From NCBI GenBank assembly GCA_002335865.1, contig DDCY01000017.1, positions 45,003-109,002 on the forward strand: 64,000 nucleotides of DNA. The letters are read 5' to 3'. The DNA is from Saprospiraceae bacterium UBA1994 (lineage in GTDB: Bacteria > Bacteroidota > Bacteroidia > Chitinophagales > Saprospiraceae). Below the pieces are notes generated by a model that searched no databases, was not told the DNA's origin, and was given only the letters and a program-made list of their open reading frames with translations. The translations under genes were made by a program, and so were the position numbers. Numbering within the stretch: position 1 is the stretch's first letter; the number at the start of each line of letters is the position of its first letter. Shown piece by piece: positions 1 through 8,697 of this stretch.

Positions 1-485
1 CAATTTATAAGTATTACTCTAAAGATGATGCCCTAGAAGTGCTAAAAAAGTATTGTGTCTACCAAGATCGGTGTCACAGTGAAGTACGTACACGTCTACT
101 TAAGCTCAAGATATATGGTGACGACCTGGAAGATATAATCGTCGAGCTTATCCAAGATGATTATCTTAATGAAGAAAGGTTTGCAAGATCTTATGTGCGT
201 GGTAAGTACAGAATGAAGTCTTGGGGTAGGTATAAAATCGAAAGGGGGCTCAAAGAAAAAAAAGTGTCTGAATATTGCATACGCAAAGGAATGACAGAAA
301 TACTAGAAGAAGAATACTTAGAAAATTTGGAGCGCATGTTGCTTAAAAGAGCAAACATAAGACCATCGACTAACGAACGGTTGCTCAATATAGAACTTAT
401 GAAGTTTGCACAATCTAAAGGATATAAATACGATGAAGCCAAAGATATTGTAGGAGAAATAACTAGGGAAAAGTATCCGAAATAA
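1..485 (+). CDS. recX: Regulatory protein RecX, 5'-truncated by the window edge
   Basis: RecX binds RecA filaments and modulates recombination and SOS activity in the cytoplasm. The reading frame is open from base 3 to the stop at 483-485, so the true start lies outside the window; the in-window GTG at 39 is probably internal. The visible part has the RecX features of small, highly charged helical repeats: the stretch YCVYQDRCHSEVR followed by a YGDD loop, then a block (LNEERFARSYVRGK) typical of Bacteroidota RecX, then a WGRYKI segment. The gene converges with comM, whose stop is 40 bases further on. Family assignment is by recognition of these blocks; the N-terminus cannot be judged. Confidence 0.85.
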   Translation, partial: IYKYYSKDDALEVLKKYCVYQDRCHSEVRTRLLKLKIYGDDLEDIIVELIQDDYLNEERFARSYVRGKYRMKSWGRYKIERGLKEKKVSEYCIRKGMTEILEEEYLENLERMLLKRANIRPSTNERLLNIELMKFAQSKGYKYDEAKDIVGEITREKYPK

Positions 486-524
486 TCTGTCCACCAACCA
501 CATTGAATAAGCCCAATTTAAAAA

Positions 525-2081
525 TCAGCCGCTCCACCCTTCTCTATCTAGGCTTCTATATTGTATTGCTTCTGCAAGATGTTCTATTTTAATGTCTTCA
601 CTCTCTGATAAGTCGGCAGCAGTACGTGCTACCTTCAGTATACGATCATAGGCCCTGGCCGATAATTGCATTTTTGTCATGGCGGTCTTGAGCAGTGTAA
701 CACCTGCGTTACTCAACGAACAAACATCTCTCACCATACGACTAGGCATCTGAGCATTACAGTGTACGTCTTTAAATTCTTCAAATCTTTTTTGTTGTAT
801 TTCCCTTGCTTTAACTACTCTCTTCGTAATATCTTCACTAGACTCACTTATATACTCATGGCTTGCTAGCTCCTCATAAGATACGGGTGTTACTTCTACG
901 TGTAAATCTATACGATCCAATAGTGGTCCTGATATTTTATTAAGGTACCTTTTCACTATCCCTGGGCCACAAGCGCAATCTTTATCTGGATGATTATAAA
1001 AGCCACAGGGACATGGATTCATACTCGCCACTAACATAAAACTTGCTGGATAATCCACCGATATTCTAGCTCTAGATATAGTCACTCTTCTCTCCTCCAT
1101 CGGTTGGCGCAATACCTCTAATACAGACCTTTTAAATTCTGGCAATTCATCTAAAAACAAAACTCCATTGTGAGCGAGTGATATCTCTCCAGGGCTGGGA
1201 TTAGATCCTCCACCAACTAGAGCTACGTCACTAATCGTATGGTGAGGTGATCGAAAAGGGCGTTCAGATATAAGCGAAGCATTGGTCCCTAGATAACCCG
1301 CCACACTATGTATTTTTGTGGTATCCAAAGCCTCTATTAATGATAGTGGTGGAAGTATCGTTGGTAGCCTCCTAGCAAGCATCGTCTTACCTGCACCTGG
1401 TGGTCCAATCAAAATTACATTATGTCCACCTGCTGCAGAAATCTCTAATGCTCTTTTTATATTTTCTTGTCCTTTTACATCATTAAAGTCTACACTATAC
1501 TTTTCCTTGTTTTCTCTAAATAACTCTCTTGTATTATGCTCCTCTTGATTAAGCTCCATGCTCCCATCTAGAAACCCTACCGCCTCTTTAAGGTTTTCTA
1601 TTCCATATACTTCTAAGTTATCTACTATAGCCGCTTCACTTGAATTTTCCTTTGGCAAAAGGATTCCCTTGTATCCCTCTCTTCTCGCTTGGATAGCTAT
1701 AGGTAACGCTCCTTTGATCGGGCGCAACCCACCATCTAATGCGAGTTCCCCCATAATAAGGTAGTCACGCAACTTCTCCCCAGAAATTTGCTTTGTTGCA
1801 GCTAAAACACCTATAGCTATCGGCAGGTCATATGCTGACCCTTCTTTGCGCAAATCCGCTGGGGCCATATTGACTACTAATTTTACCCTAGATAGTTTAA
1901 AACCAAGATTCTTTATAGCCGCTTCTACCCTTGCAAACCCTTCTTTAACAGCATTGTCTGGTAATCCAACCATAAAGTAAAACTGCTTGCCGGCCATTAC
2001 AGTGCCTCCAGCGTTTACTTCAACGATAATAGTCTGCGCGTCAACTCCCTGCACAGCACTTGCGTATGTTTTTACTAGCAT
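525..2081 (-). CDS. comM: ComM/YifB family Mg-chelatase-like AAA+ ATPase
   Basis: The 518-residue protein has the normal length for ComM, an AAA+ helicase-like ATPase that promotes branch migration of incoming DNA during natural transformation. An N-terminal S5-fold/ChlI-like domain covers about residues 20-145. The AAA+ core has Walker A GPPGAGKT at 226-233, Walker B LFLDE at 308-312 and an arginine-containing DRID at about 389-392. A cysteine cluster (CPCG...CACG, about 357-372) is typical of the family. The C-terminal Mg-chelatase domain ends in QYRSLDR. The start is an ATG at 2079-2081. It is divergent from a small lipoprotein gene and convergent with recX. Its presence is compatible with competence, but YifB proteins occur widely, so competence should not be assumed. 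Confidence 0.92.
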   Translation of the reverse strand: MLVKTYASAVQGVDAQTIIVEVNAGGTVMAGKQFYFMVGLPDNAVKEGFARVEAAIKNLGFKLSRVKLVVNMAPADLRKEGSAYDLPIAIGVLAATKQISGEKLRDYLIMGELALDGGLRPIKGALPIAIQARREGYKGILLPKENSSEAAIVDNLEVYGIENLKEAVGFLDGSMELNQEEHNTRELFRENKEKYSVDFNDVKGQENIKRALEISAAGGHNVILIGPPGAGKTMLARRLPTILPPLSLIEALDTTKIHSVAGYLGTNASLISERPFRSPHHTISDVALVGGGSNPSPGEISLAHNGVLFLDELPEFKRSVLEVLRQPMEERRVTISRARISVDYPASFMLVASMNPCPCGFYNHPDKDCACGPGIVKRYLNKISGPLLDRIDLHVEVTPVSYEELASHEYISESSEDITKRVVKAREIQQKRFEEFKDVHCNAQMPSRMVRDVCSLSNAGVTLLKTAMTKMQLSARAYDRILKVARTAADLSESEDIKIEHLAEAIQYRSLDREGWSG

Positions 2082-2180
2082 GTCTTTGATTCTAATCTTC
2101 TATATGCTAAAATACAACATTATCTCATTTACGACTTACTGTCTATTGCTGTGGTGCTTTCATTATCGTTACTTTGCCAA

Positions 2181-2807
2181 ATGAATATAATCAAATCAAC
2201 TATTGGCTTTTCGTTGGTGGTAATGTTGCTGCCCTGTTGCTCATCTCTCAGGATTAATCAAACCGCAACCACAGACAAGGCTCTTGCCATTACTGCAATC
2301 GAGCAAATTAAAGAATCTGGTATCGTCGTAATATTTCCCACAAAACATAAAAAGGAAAAGGCGCTTAAAAACTTTGCCAAAAAAAAACCCTCTATTCAAA
2401 AAGATATAGATGCGCTGCTATCTAAAAGAAAAAGGACATTAGAAATTTGGCAAAACACAAAAAACAAATACTCCTTCAGTACAATATCAATCGTTCCTGA
2501 CTCTCTATTAAAATCATATATCGCTGATCCAAATAATACTAAAGAGATTGATACAAACGGAAAAAAAATACATGTAAGTCTTGGAGAAATCTATGTTTTA
2601 TACACTGACTATGGTGGATTCGAAGTGAAGCGGAATGGTGAGTATTTACCTAATCCATTTCCCAACAAAGTGCAGCCCGCTTGGGGATCAAGTATCAAGG
2701 ATTTTCTAGGAGTACAATCAGAGGAAAACAGTATAACACGATTCTTTACAGAGCTTGACAATCAGTTAACTTTATTTTTTCGACTAACAAAGATTGAAGG
2801 GAACTAA
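2181..2807 (+). CDS. Small predicted lipoprotein of unknown function
   Basis: A 208-residue protein if started at the ATG at 2181; an upstream in-frame non-ATG start at 2151 would precede the hydrophobic signal and looks less likely. The N-terminus is a short positive segment and a hydrophobic stretch ending in MLLPCC, an atypical lipobox, so outer-membrane lipoprotein status is likely but not certain. A basic, lysine-rich helical segment (about residues 45-85) precedes a mixed alpha/beta region ending with an aromatic FFRLTKI tail. It resembles a group of uncharacterised Bacteroidota proteins whose middle section reads like IVVxxPT followed by lysines, but I cannot name a family. The ferredoxin gene begins 43 bases downstream on the same strand. 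Confidence 0.6.
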   Translation: MNIIKSTIGFSLVVMLLPCCSSLRINQTATTDKALAITAIEQIKESGIVVIFPTKHKKEKALKNFAKKKPSIQKDIDALLSKRKRTLEIWQNTKNKYSFSTISIVPDSLLKSYIADPNNTKEIDTNGKKIHVSLGEIYVLYTDYGGFEVKRNGEYLPNPFPNKVQPAWGSSIKDFLGVQSEENSITRFFTELDNQLTLFFRLTKIEGN

Positions 2808-2850
2808 TCGTTCACTTTGGTACTATATACGTGTATACTATAGTAGCATA

Positions 2851-3177
2851 ATGGAAGAAATAAAAGTAACAATAATAGATAGAAAAGGAGAGTCTCATGA
2901 GATAGAAGTGCCACTAGGTATCGATCTCAATATGATGGAAGTTGCCAAAGCATCAGAATTACCCGTAGAAGGTACTTGTGGTGGAATGGCACTCTGTGCC
3001 TCTTGTCATTGTTACGTAGAAAGCAATCATGACATCTACAATAGATCTGAAGACGAAGAAGATATGCTAGACCAGGCTTTTTTTGTAGAAGACAACAGCC
3101 GCCTAGGTTGCCAAATAAAAATTAAAGAAGAAATTAACGGACTTACTGTTAGGTTGGCTCCTGTAGATACAGAATAG
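2851..3177 (+). CDS. fdx: Adrenodoxin-type [2Fe-2S] ferredoxin
   Basis: A 108-residue electron carrier, started at the ATG at 2851 because the family begins directly with the beta strand EIKVTIIDRKGE. Cluster ligands are visible as C43-x5-C49-x2-C52 and C87 (GTCGGMALCASC and LGCQI); C54 is an additional, non-ligand cysteine. This spacing is that of the adrenodoxin/Isc Fdx group, which supplies electrons to the IscU scaffold during Fe-S assembly, and less often to P450s. The iscSUA operon lies about 5 kb downstream on the other strand, so Isc function is plausible although the genes are not contiguous. A weak promoter-like TCACTTTG lies at 2812-2819. Confidence 0.88.
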   Translation: MEEIKVTIIDRKGESHEIEVPLGIDLNMMEVAKASELPVEGTCGGMALCASCHCYVESNHDIYNRSEDEEDMLDQAFFVEDNSRLGCQIKIKEEINGLTVRLAPVDTE

Positions 3178-3216
3178 TAGCCCCTTTGTTATTTTAAAAT
3201 AGCTTTCCCTGCGCCA

Positions 3217-4062
3217 TTACAGTTTGCTTAGTTGATCAGCACCAAACTGTCTTATTAGTCTTTCATAGGCAGCTGGAATCATTAAATTAAATCTCCGGGG
3301 ATGAGTAAAAAAATGGTTGATTGCAACAGTAGTAGTATCTGTCTGATTGAATCCTATCGTCTTTAAGATCTTGTCTTTAGAATGATAACCCACCTCTTCT
3401 ATTTGATCCCAAGTAATCTGATCCAAATAAGTGAAATCTTCTTTTGGAAATACCCTTTGAAAGGCTTCGGCAAATCCATGCATCGCGATATTGTAATGCT
3501 CCTTGGGATTAATCATGCCTGGAACAAGGTGCTCTAACGAAAAGATGAATACTCCGTCTTCAATATCTGTCTCTACCGTATGTAGAAACTGATGCCTCGG
3601 AGTGGGAAAAGGGTGCTTATATAAATAGATGCGATCCATATCGCCTAGCAAATAATCTTTCTTTGACATCAACATCTTAACTGCATTAGACGCAATGATA
3701 GCTTGTATGTCATTAGGTACATCGTGGTGCTCTCGACCTACACTTACAAAGGCCCTACCTTGCATATACATTACGAGTCGATTATCGTAATTCTGTCTTT
3801 GGTTAGGATCTAATGACGTATAATAAGGATCATACTTTTTAAGCCAATCCGATATAGGTGGATCAAGCGGTACTGGATTCCGTTCATTCCACCAAAAGTC
3901 TATCTGTCCTTGAAATATAACTACCGCCGTAGCAATTACTAGCGGAAATAAAATCCAAATCATTGCATTTTGATACTCAAGTTCGTAACTGACATATAGT
4001 ACGGTCAGAATCGATAACGCTATTGGAAGTGATAAAATTCGAGAAAGAGAGTGTATACGCAA
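3217..4062 (-). CDS. MtfA (M90)-like membrane-anchored protein with degenerate active site
   Basis: The 281-residue protein starts with two hydrophobic segments (about 8-27 and 32-51) and continues with a cytoplasmic domain resembling the zinc peptidase MtfA: the family-like pattern from VSVGREHHDVPNDIQ through a FSLEHLVPG-like strand to a helix around residue 195, and a C-terminal HFFTHPRRF...PAAYERL block. Where MtfA has HExxH, this protein has HGFAE at 195-199, and the downstream glutamate ligand position in the C-terminal block is also not recognisable. It therefore looks like a non-catalytic relative. The start is a TTG at 4060-4062, the only plausible in-frame start before an upstream stop; a TACATTTG promoter-like box overlaps it, so the start is uncertain. 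Confidence 0.65.
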   Translation of the reverse strand: MRIHSLSRILSLPIALSILTVLYVSYELEYQNAMIWILFPLVIATAVVIFQGQIDFWWNERNPVPLDPPISDWLKKYDPYYTSLDPNQRQNYDNRLVMYMQGRAFVSVGREHHDVPNDIQAIIASNAVKMLMSKKDYLLGDMDRIYLYKHPFPTPRHQFLHTVETDIEDGVFIFSLEHLVPGMINPKEHYNIAMHGFAEAFQRVFPKEDFTYLDQITWDQIEEVGYHSKDKILKTIGFNQTDTTTVAINHFFTHPRRFNLMIPAAYERLIRQFGADQLSKL

Positions 4063-4247
4063 ATGTAAATGTATTTATAGATTAAACCTGAGGTTGAGGC
4101 GCAGACCTTCTAGTGTGAACTTATTCTGTTATCAGATTAAGAGTACTTAAAAAGAAGCATCGCTTTTCAAACGACAAAAGGATCACACCTAGTATCATCG
4201 TTTGAATATTGAAATCTGATGAATTAAAATTAATTGTTATTCCCCTT

Positions 4248-5087
4248 CTATAATTTCTTTTTAGCTGCCTGTATAATCGGAGCCACTGTACCTCCATCTC
4301 TAGAAACATACGCTACAACTTCTAGGTCCTCTACTTTCCACTCTGGAATCATTGGATCAAGGTCTGTTGGTAAGGTGAATGTAAAGTTGCGTTCAAAAGA
4401 ATCGCCTATTACCAAATCAGAGTCTATAATATTACCATAAGGTACATTGGTTAAACTCTTTCGTAAAAAGTGATTAAACTCAAAATCTGATATTGTAGAT
4501 CCGGTGGTCTTTTGATAATCTATAATGTGACTTTGGGTTACATAGACACCTAGATTATAGTTGCCCGGAAGATCTACTAATGCCGTGCCAAAGACCGTTA
4601 CTTCTAAAACTCCATTATCCACAATAGCATCTATTGAAAGCTCAAGTTCTTGATCTTCTTGAAGTAGTTCTTCTACAAATATTCCCCAACTCGGAGGTGA
4701 ATCTTTGATGATAGGTTGCCCAGGAAAGACTTCGCTTCTATCAATCATTGCTGCTGGTTTTGATTGCAATGCAAAACTAGGCTCTTGCTCCAACACGGCA
4801 GCATCTTCATTTCTAAAATCATATTTACTTTTATTTGCAATGGGTTCGGAAAGAAATGCACCATGAATTGCAACGGCAGCCACATTGTTTGGAAGTAAAT
4901 TAAGTAACTCTTCAACCTTAGCGGCCCCCTGAGGACAGCCGGTACAACTAGCGCCAGTAAACTCTTCTATCAAGACAACTTTGCCTGATGTTGGTGGCAC
5001 AAAATCGGGAATAACTAATGGTTTTTCTTCACACGCTGAAAGCATATAGAGACACACTAAAGCAATTATATTTTTAACTGATTTCAT
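4248..5087 (-). CDS. Omp28-related outer-membrane lipoprotein with thioredoxin-like motif
   Basis: A 279-residue secreted lipoprotein: the signal sequence ends in MLSAC with the lipidated cysteine at 19. After a short linker, EEFTGASCTGCPQ (CxxC at 48-51) and the following helix match the thioredoxin-like front part of the Omp28 family first described in Porphyromonas; the remainder is a beta-rich domain. The real biochemical role of Omp28 proteins is unknown. It lies 45 bases downstream of the DUF6029 gene in the same direction, with the TlpA-like thioredoxin gene divergent on the other side. This arrangement suggests a shared job in surface or periplasmic thiol chemistry, which is inference. 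Confidence 0.82.
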   Translation of the reverse strand: MKSVKNIIALVCLYMLSACEEKPLVIPDFVPPTSGKVVLIEEFTGASCTGCPQGAAKVEELLNLLPNNVAAVAIHGAFLSEPIANKSKYDFRNEDAAVLEQEPSFALQSKPAAMIDRSEVFPGQPIIKDSPPSWGIFVEELLQEDQELELSIDAIVDNGVLEVTVFGTALVDLPGNYNLGVYVTQSHIIDYQKTTGSTISDFEFNHFLRKSLTNVPYGNIIDSDLVIGDSFERNFTFTLPTDLDPMIPEWKVEDLEVVAYVSRDGGTVAPIIQAAKKKL

Positions 5088-5132
5088 AATTATAATCTTT
5101 CTTTTATTTACAATATCGGTTCCTTCTACGGG

Positions 5133-6806
5133 CTAGAAATTAGATGTCATATTAAATCTTACTCCTGAAAAGGCTGGCTCTAGCCGACATATACCACCAT
5201 TACATACCACACCCTGAACTTGCTTAACATACCTTAAGGAAAATCTGTTTCCTTTATTGATATACACAGCACCTAGGGTTGGATATAAAATCTTTCTCTT
5301 TTCTCCCGTCTCTGGATTGTTCGGTATTTCATTCTTATTGACATTGGGTGACACATTATACATTCCTGACAATTCGAAAAGCCAGTGTGGCGCTAAACCA
5401 ACTTCAAGTAGACCATATGCCCAGCTACCAAAATCTTGGTCTGTAATCATGTATTGGGATTCAAACCTAATTGATTTCTTACGAGATATTTTATAAAGAA
5501 AATCTAAATATGGCGTCACTGTATTTAACATAGGAACACCAGGTTTTGATTCATATATGTCTTGATTGTATTCTTGAAGCTGAAGACCACCAGTGAGTTG
5601 CCATTTTCTTTTTTGCTTATACGTTACCTCCATAAGTTTTTCATCATAAAGTTGAGTGCCATCAAGTTTTTGTATGTTAGAGTAATTGAGATTTGTACTC
5701 CATGATTTGTTAAATTTATATGATACATCTACTTGATACGCCTGCTCACTTAGTAGTTGAGTCGCGGGATTGTATCTAGTTGTCAATCTATATGTATTCA
5801 ACCGATTCATGGGTGGTATGAAATTAACCAACCCCAGATTTAATCTCAGTGTAGGGTCGGCTCTGAAGTCAAAGTTCTCAGTACGCTTTCCCTCCAAAGT
5901 CAATCCAAGCCCCCCAACCGTATATCCTATAGATGAGTAATATACATTACCTGACTTCTTGACATATTTTCCAAAAGTCGGCGCGGCATTAAACTCTTGC
6001 TTTATCGCATCAGCATCAAAAAACACCTCTTCTGATTTATGTGCCACCTCAGCATACCATGTAATATTTTTATATGATAGCGTGTTATAAAATGTCGTTA
6101 AATATGTATTATACTCTGGCAAGACCTGGTCTTCCGTTAAATAAAACTTCATTACATCCAAGATATTTCGGATTACCCCTTCGCCTGTTGTCCTATTCAC
6201 TACTCCTATACCTGGCGCTAATGAAATAGGAGAACCCTCCTTACCAAATGTATAGAATCCTTCGGCATAAGCGCCTCTTATGGATCCCTCTATAGTACTA
6301 AACTGTTGCTTCTGCTTACCCGTGAATGCCTTAAGCTTTAAGTTCTCCATGAGTTGGTATGATACGGCGCCACCATATAAAGCATTGTCGATTAGTTGCG
6401 GCCTTACTTCGTAGGCTTGGTATATAATACCACTACCTATCTGGTCATATAAATAACCCGCCTCAAGTGTCAACTTATCTTGCGTTCTTTTAATAAACCA
6501 CCTTCCGATTCCTTGATCAGAATAGGAGCCTAAGGGATTGAGCAAATTAGAGTTTTGAAACATATCAAAACGCACACCCACATCGTACCCTTTAATGTTA
6601 TAATTAAGATTAAGCCACATTTCACCACCTGTGAGAAGTCTATCATACTGAGGTATATTAATGGCACCAATCAGTGAGTCTTTCTGAAAATAATTGAAAT
6701 TGGTCTCAATACTCCCTGAAAACACCCCCCTTTCTGGTTCGGTATTCTGGGAATGAGATGAACTAGCGACCAAAAGACACGCAAGTAGAAGTATTAGATT
6801 TTTCAT
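5133..6806 (-). CDS. DUF6029-family outer-membrane beta-barrel-like protein
   Basis: A 557-residue protein with a clear signal peptide (MKNLILLLACLLVASSSHSQ, cleavage after about residue 19). The mature part alternates aromatic and polar residues in strands (for example YNIKGYDVGVRFDMFQNS, AGYLYDQIGSGIIYQAYE) and ends in an aromatic residue (MTSNF), as in outer-membrane barrels. It matches my memory of the Bacteroidota-restricted DUF6029 family, function unknown. There is no TonB box or plug domain at the N-terminus. It is the first gene of a two-gene operon with the Omp28-like lipoprotein and is divergent from tlpA, with about 270 bases between the start codons. Confidence 0.78.
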   Translation of the reverse strand: MKNLILLLACLLVASSSHSQNTEPERGVFSGSIETNFNYFQKDSLIGAINIPQYDRLLTGGEMWLNLNYNIKGYDVGVRFDMFQNSNLLNPLGSYSDQGIGRWFIKRTQDKLTLEAGYLYDQIGSGIIYQAYEVRPQLIDNALYGGAVSYQLMENLKLKAFTGKQKQQFSTIEGSIRGAYAEGFYTFGKEGSPISLAPGIGVVNRTTGEGVIRNILDVMKFYLTEDQVLPEYNTYLTTFYNTLSYKNITWYAEVAHKSEEVFFDADAIKQEFNAAPTFGKYVKKSGNVYYSSIGYTVGGLGLTLEGKRTENFDFRADPTLRLNLGLVNFIPPMNRLNTYRLTTRYNPATQLLSEQAYQVDVSYKFNKSWSTNLNYSNIQKLDGTQLYDEKLMEVTYKQKRKWQLTGGLQLQEYNQDIYESKPGVPMLNTVTPYLDFLYKISRKKSIRFESQYMITDQDFGSWAYGLLEVGLAPHWLFELSGMYNVSPNVNKNEIPNNPETGEKRKILYPTLGAVYINKGNRFSLRYVKQVQGVVCNGGICRLEPAFSGVRFNMTSNF

Positions 6807-7075
6807 TTAAAATGGTTTTTAGGCAAAAATGAGAGGAAAGCTTTGTTAGCCGTTGCTTTCAGGATTTTGACCCTCTGATTCGTCTGTATTTGATACTTTG
6901 TAACCGCAATATCTACATTTTTAACTTTCTTTTAAGTTCAAATACGATTCATCGTGGAACTTAGGCCTGTTTTTGTTCTGTTAATGTGATTAGAATGACA
7001 GAGATAATAGATGATTGTGTCTACTATTGCGCTAGTTATAACCAACAATTCGAAAATCGAGAAATCAAAAACAAT

Positions 7076-7570
7076 ATGAAAAACCTAATCTTAATCATTG
7101 CGACTTTCGTGCTTATGTCTGCTACTATTACAGGAGATAAAAAAATGCCAAGTGCTGAATTAAAGACTTTAGAAGGCAAAACAGTAAATATTCAAGATTA
7201 TCTAGGGAAAGGAAAGCCTGTAGTAGTAAGCTTTTGGGCCACATGGTGCTCTCCTTGTAAAAAAGAACTAGACGCTATCAATGATGTATATCCTGAATGG
7301 GTAGAAGATTACGGAGTAGAGTTGTTGGCAATTACGATAGACAACGCTAGAGGAATGGCTAAGGTGCCAGGAATGGTCGGTTCTAAAGGGTGGGAATACA
7401 CGGTGCTATCAGATAGCAAACAAACACTCCAACAAGCGCTTAACTTCCAAACTATCCCACAAACATTCTTGGTTGATGGTGAAGGCAATATAGTATATAC
7501 ACACAATGGCTACAATCCAGGTGATGAGTATGAACTAGAAGATAAGATTGCGGCTTTAATGAAAAGATAA
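7076..7570 (+). CDS. TlpA-like periplasmic thiol-disulfide oxidoreductase
   Basis: A 164-residue thioredoxin-fold protein. I place the start at the ATG at 7076 because a hydrophobic signal (MKNLILIIATFVLMSATI) follows at once; the upstream in-frame ATG at 6986 would add 30 residues of non-conserved sequence before the signal. The active site is WCSPC (CxxC at 58-61) in the usual FWATWCSPCKKEL context, followed by the AhpC/TSA-type region and a cis-proline context TIPQTFLVD. Proteins of this kind reduce or oxidise periplasmic disulfides, for example in cytochrome maturation or envelope protein folding. It is divergent from the DUF6029/Omp28 operon, a recurrent neighbourhood in this phylum as I recall it. 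Confidence 0.85.
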   Translation: MKNLILIIATFVLMSATITGDKKMPSAELKTLEGKTVNIQDYLGKGKPVVVSFWATWCSPCKKELDAINDVYPEWVEDYGVELLAITIDNARGMAKVPGMVGSKGWEYTVLSDSKQTLQQALNFQTIPQTFLVDGEGNIVYTHNGYNPGDEYELEDKIAALMKR

Positions 7571-7830
7571 GGCGACTAGGCCACAAAAAATATAACGGTC
7601 ATCCCTGTTAATAATTCGACTCATTATGCTCACTCGGCGGCATAAGGTTCAACATCAAAGTGTGAAAGATGAGCTTTTATCAAAGACTCTTGGGGTCGAT
7701 CAACGCAAAATGAAGGTTCTTCCCTTAGGGAAGTCAGGTGAGTGGTTTTTCATGATAAAATAAATAACTTCAACACGTTGATTATAAAAGCTCTTTATAT
7801 ATCTATTAAGTAATATTAATCCTTTTGACC

Positions 7831-7853
7831 GAAACGAAAAAATGTCTCGTTTC
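7831..7853. terminator. Short inverted repeat, possible terminator
   Basis: GAAACGA at 7831-7837 pairs with TCGTTTC at 7847-7853 around a 9-base loop. It sits just before a stronger hairpin between convergent genes. No long T-run follows, so on its own it would be weak. Confidence 0.35.
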
Positions 7854-7856
7854 GAT

Positions 7857-7886
7857 ATTTCTGCTTTCCGAAAGAAAAGCAGAAAT
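7857..7886. terminator. Bidirectional terminator between tlpA and iscA
   Basis: ATTTCTGCTTT at 7857-7867 and AAAGCAGAAAT at 7876-7886 are perfect 11-base inverted repeats with an 8-base loop. The hairpin begins 3 bases past the iscA stop on the minus strand and lies about 290 bases after tlpA. The A/T-rich stem ends can act as short U-tracts in either direction. Confidence 0.6.
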
Positions 7887-7889
7887 TAA

Positions 7890-8216
7890 CTAAACCGCAA
7901 AACTCTCTCCACAGCCACATGATCTAGCTGCGTTAGGGTTGTTGAAGTAGAACCCTTTGCCATCAAGTCCTCCAGAAAACTCTAGTGTTGTGTTACACAG
8001 ATATAGGAAACTCTTGAGGTCCGTTACTATCTTCATTCCGTTATCTTCGAACACTTGATCGTTCTCTTTATCTTCATTATCAAAGTCCATTTCGTAGGTA
8101 AGGCCAGAGCAACCTCCACTTGTTACTGATACCCGTACAAAGTAGTTCTCATCTAACGACTCCTTTGCCATTAGTTCGGTTACTTTATTCTTGGCGCTAT
8201 CTGCTATGAATAACAT
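7890..8216 (-). CDS. iscA: IscA/HesB-family iron-sulfur cluster assembly protein
   Basis: A 108-residue A-type carrier that receives Fe-S clusters from IscU and passes them to apo-enzymes, particularly [4Fe-4S] targets. The three ligand cysteines are present: C36 in TSGGCSGL and C100/C102 in RSCGCGESF. Length and the C-terminal CGCGxSF ending are typical of the family. It is the last gene of the iscS-iscU-iscA operon, starting 30 bases after the iscU stop, and is followed by a hairpin terminator. It could equally be named SufA or ErpA on sequence alone; the operon context favours IscA. Confidence 0.9.
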   Translation of the reverse strand: MLFIADSAKNKVTELMAKESLDENYFVRVSVTSGGCSGLTYEMDFDNEDKENDQVFEDNGMKIVTDLKSFLYLCNTTLEFSGGLDGKGFYFNNPNAARSCGCGESFAV

Positions 8217-8246
8217 AATATGACTTTTGTGTTTACTAAAACTCGC

Positions 8247-8630
8247 TTACGCATTCTTAGACTTATAATCAGCGATAGCGCTTTTTATAGCGTCTTCAGC
8301 CAAGACACTACAGTGAATCTTTACTGGTGGAAGAGCCAATTCTTCTACTATTGCCATATTGTCTATTGTAAGGGCCTCATCAATGCTCTTACCTTTTAAC
8401 CATTCAGTAGCTAATGAGCTAGAGGCAATAGCTGATCCACAACCAAATGTCTTAAACTTTGCGTCTTTGATCATTCCTGATTCTTCGTCTACTTCTATCT
8501 GTAGTCTCATGACATCACCACACTCTGGTGCACCTACTAGCCCTGTTCCTACTGTGTTTTTAGATTTATCTAAGGTACCCACATTTTTAGGGTGGTTGAA
8601 GTGCTCTATAAGTTTTTCTGAGTAAGCCAT
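8247..8630 (-). CDS. iscU: IscU-type Fe-S cluster scaffold protein
   Basis: The 127-residue scaffold is started at the ATG at 8628-8630, since family members begin with MAYSEKxxEHFxxPxNVG; an earlier in-frame start at 8666 would add 12 unlike residues. The cluster-binding residues C37 and D39 (PECGD), C64 (FGCGSAIASSS) and C107 (IHCSVLAEDA) are all present. The LPPVKIHCS segment matches the LPPVK motif recognised by the HscA chaperone, although neither hscA nor hscB is in this window. It lies between iscS and iscA, so sulfur transfer from IscS and hand-off to IscA are expected. Confidence 0.93.
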   Translation of the reverse strand: MAYSEKLIEHFNHPKNVGTLDKSKNTVGTGLVGAPECGDVMRLQIEVDEESGMIKDAKFKTFGCGSAIASSSLATEWLKGKSIDEALTIDNMAIVEELALPPVKIHCSVLAEDAIKSAIADYKSKNA

Positions 8631-8697
8631 CTTTTTATTTTTACTTGTTACTTTATTGTTAAACAATATTATACTTCCATTAAGTTCCTGTCACAGA

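Larger units (their letters stand above)
7571..7889. other. Intergenic region between convergent tlpA and iscA
   Basis: No gene is apparent in these 319 bases. The last 60 bases hold two hairpins that probably end transcription from both sides, listed separately. The first 250 bases contain no open frame with recognisable content and no tRNA-like T-loop. Confidence 0.6.

Noticed and set aside
4121..4309. 62-residue minus-strand frame after the Omp28-like gene
   Set aside because: It overlaps the end of the Omp28-like gene in another frame and has no start context or recognisable feature.
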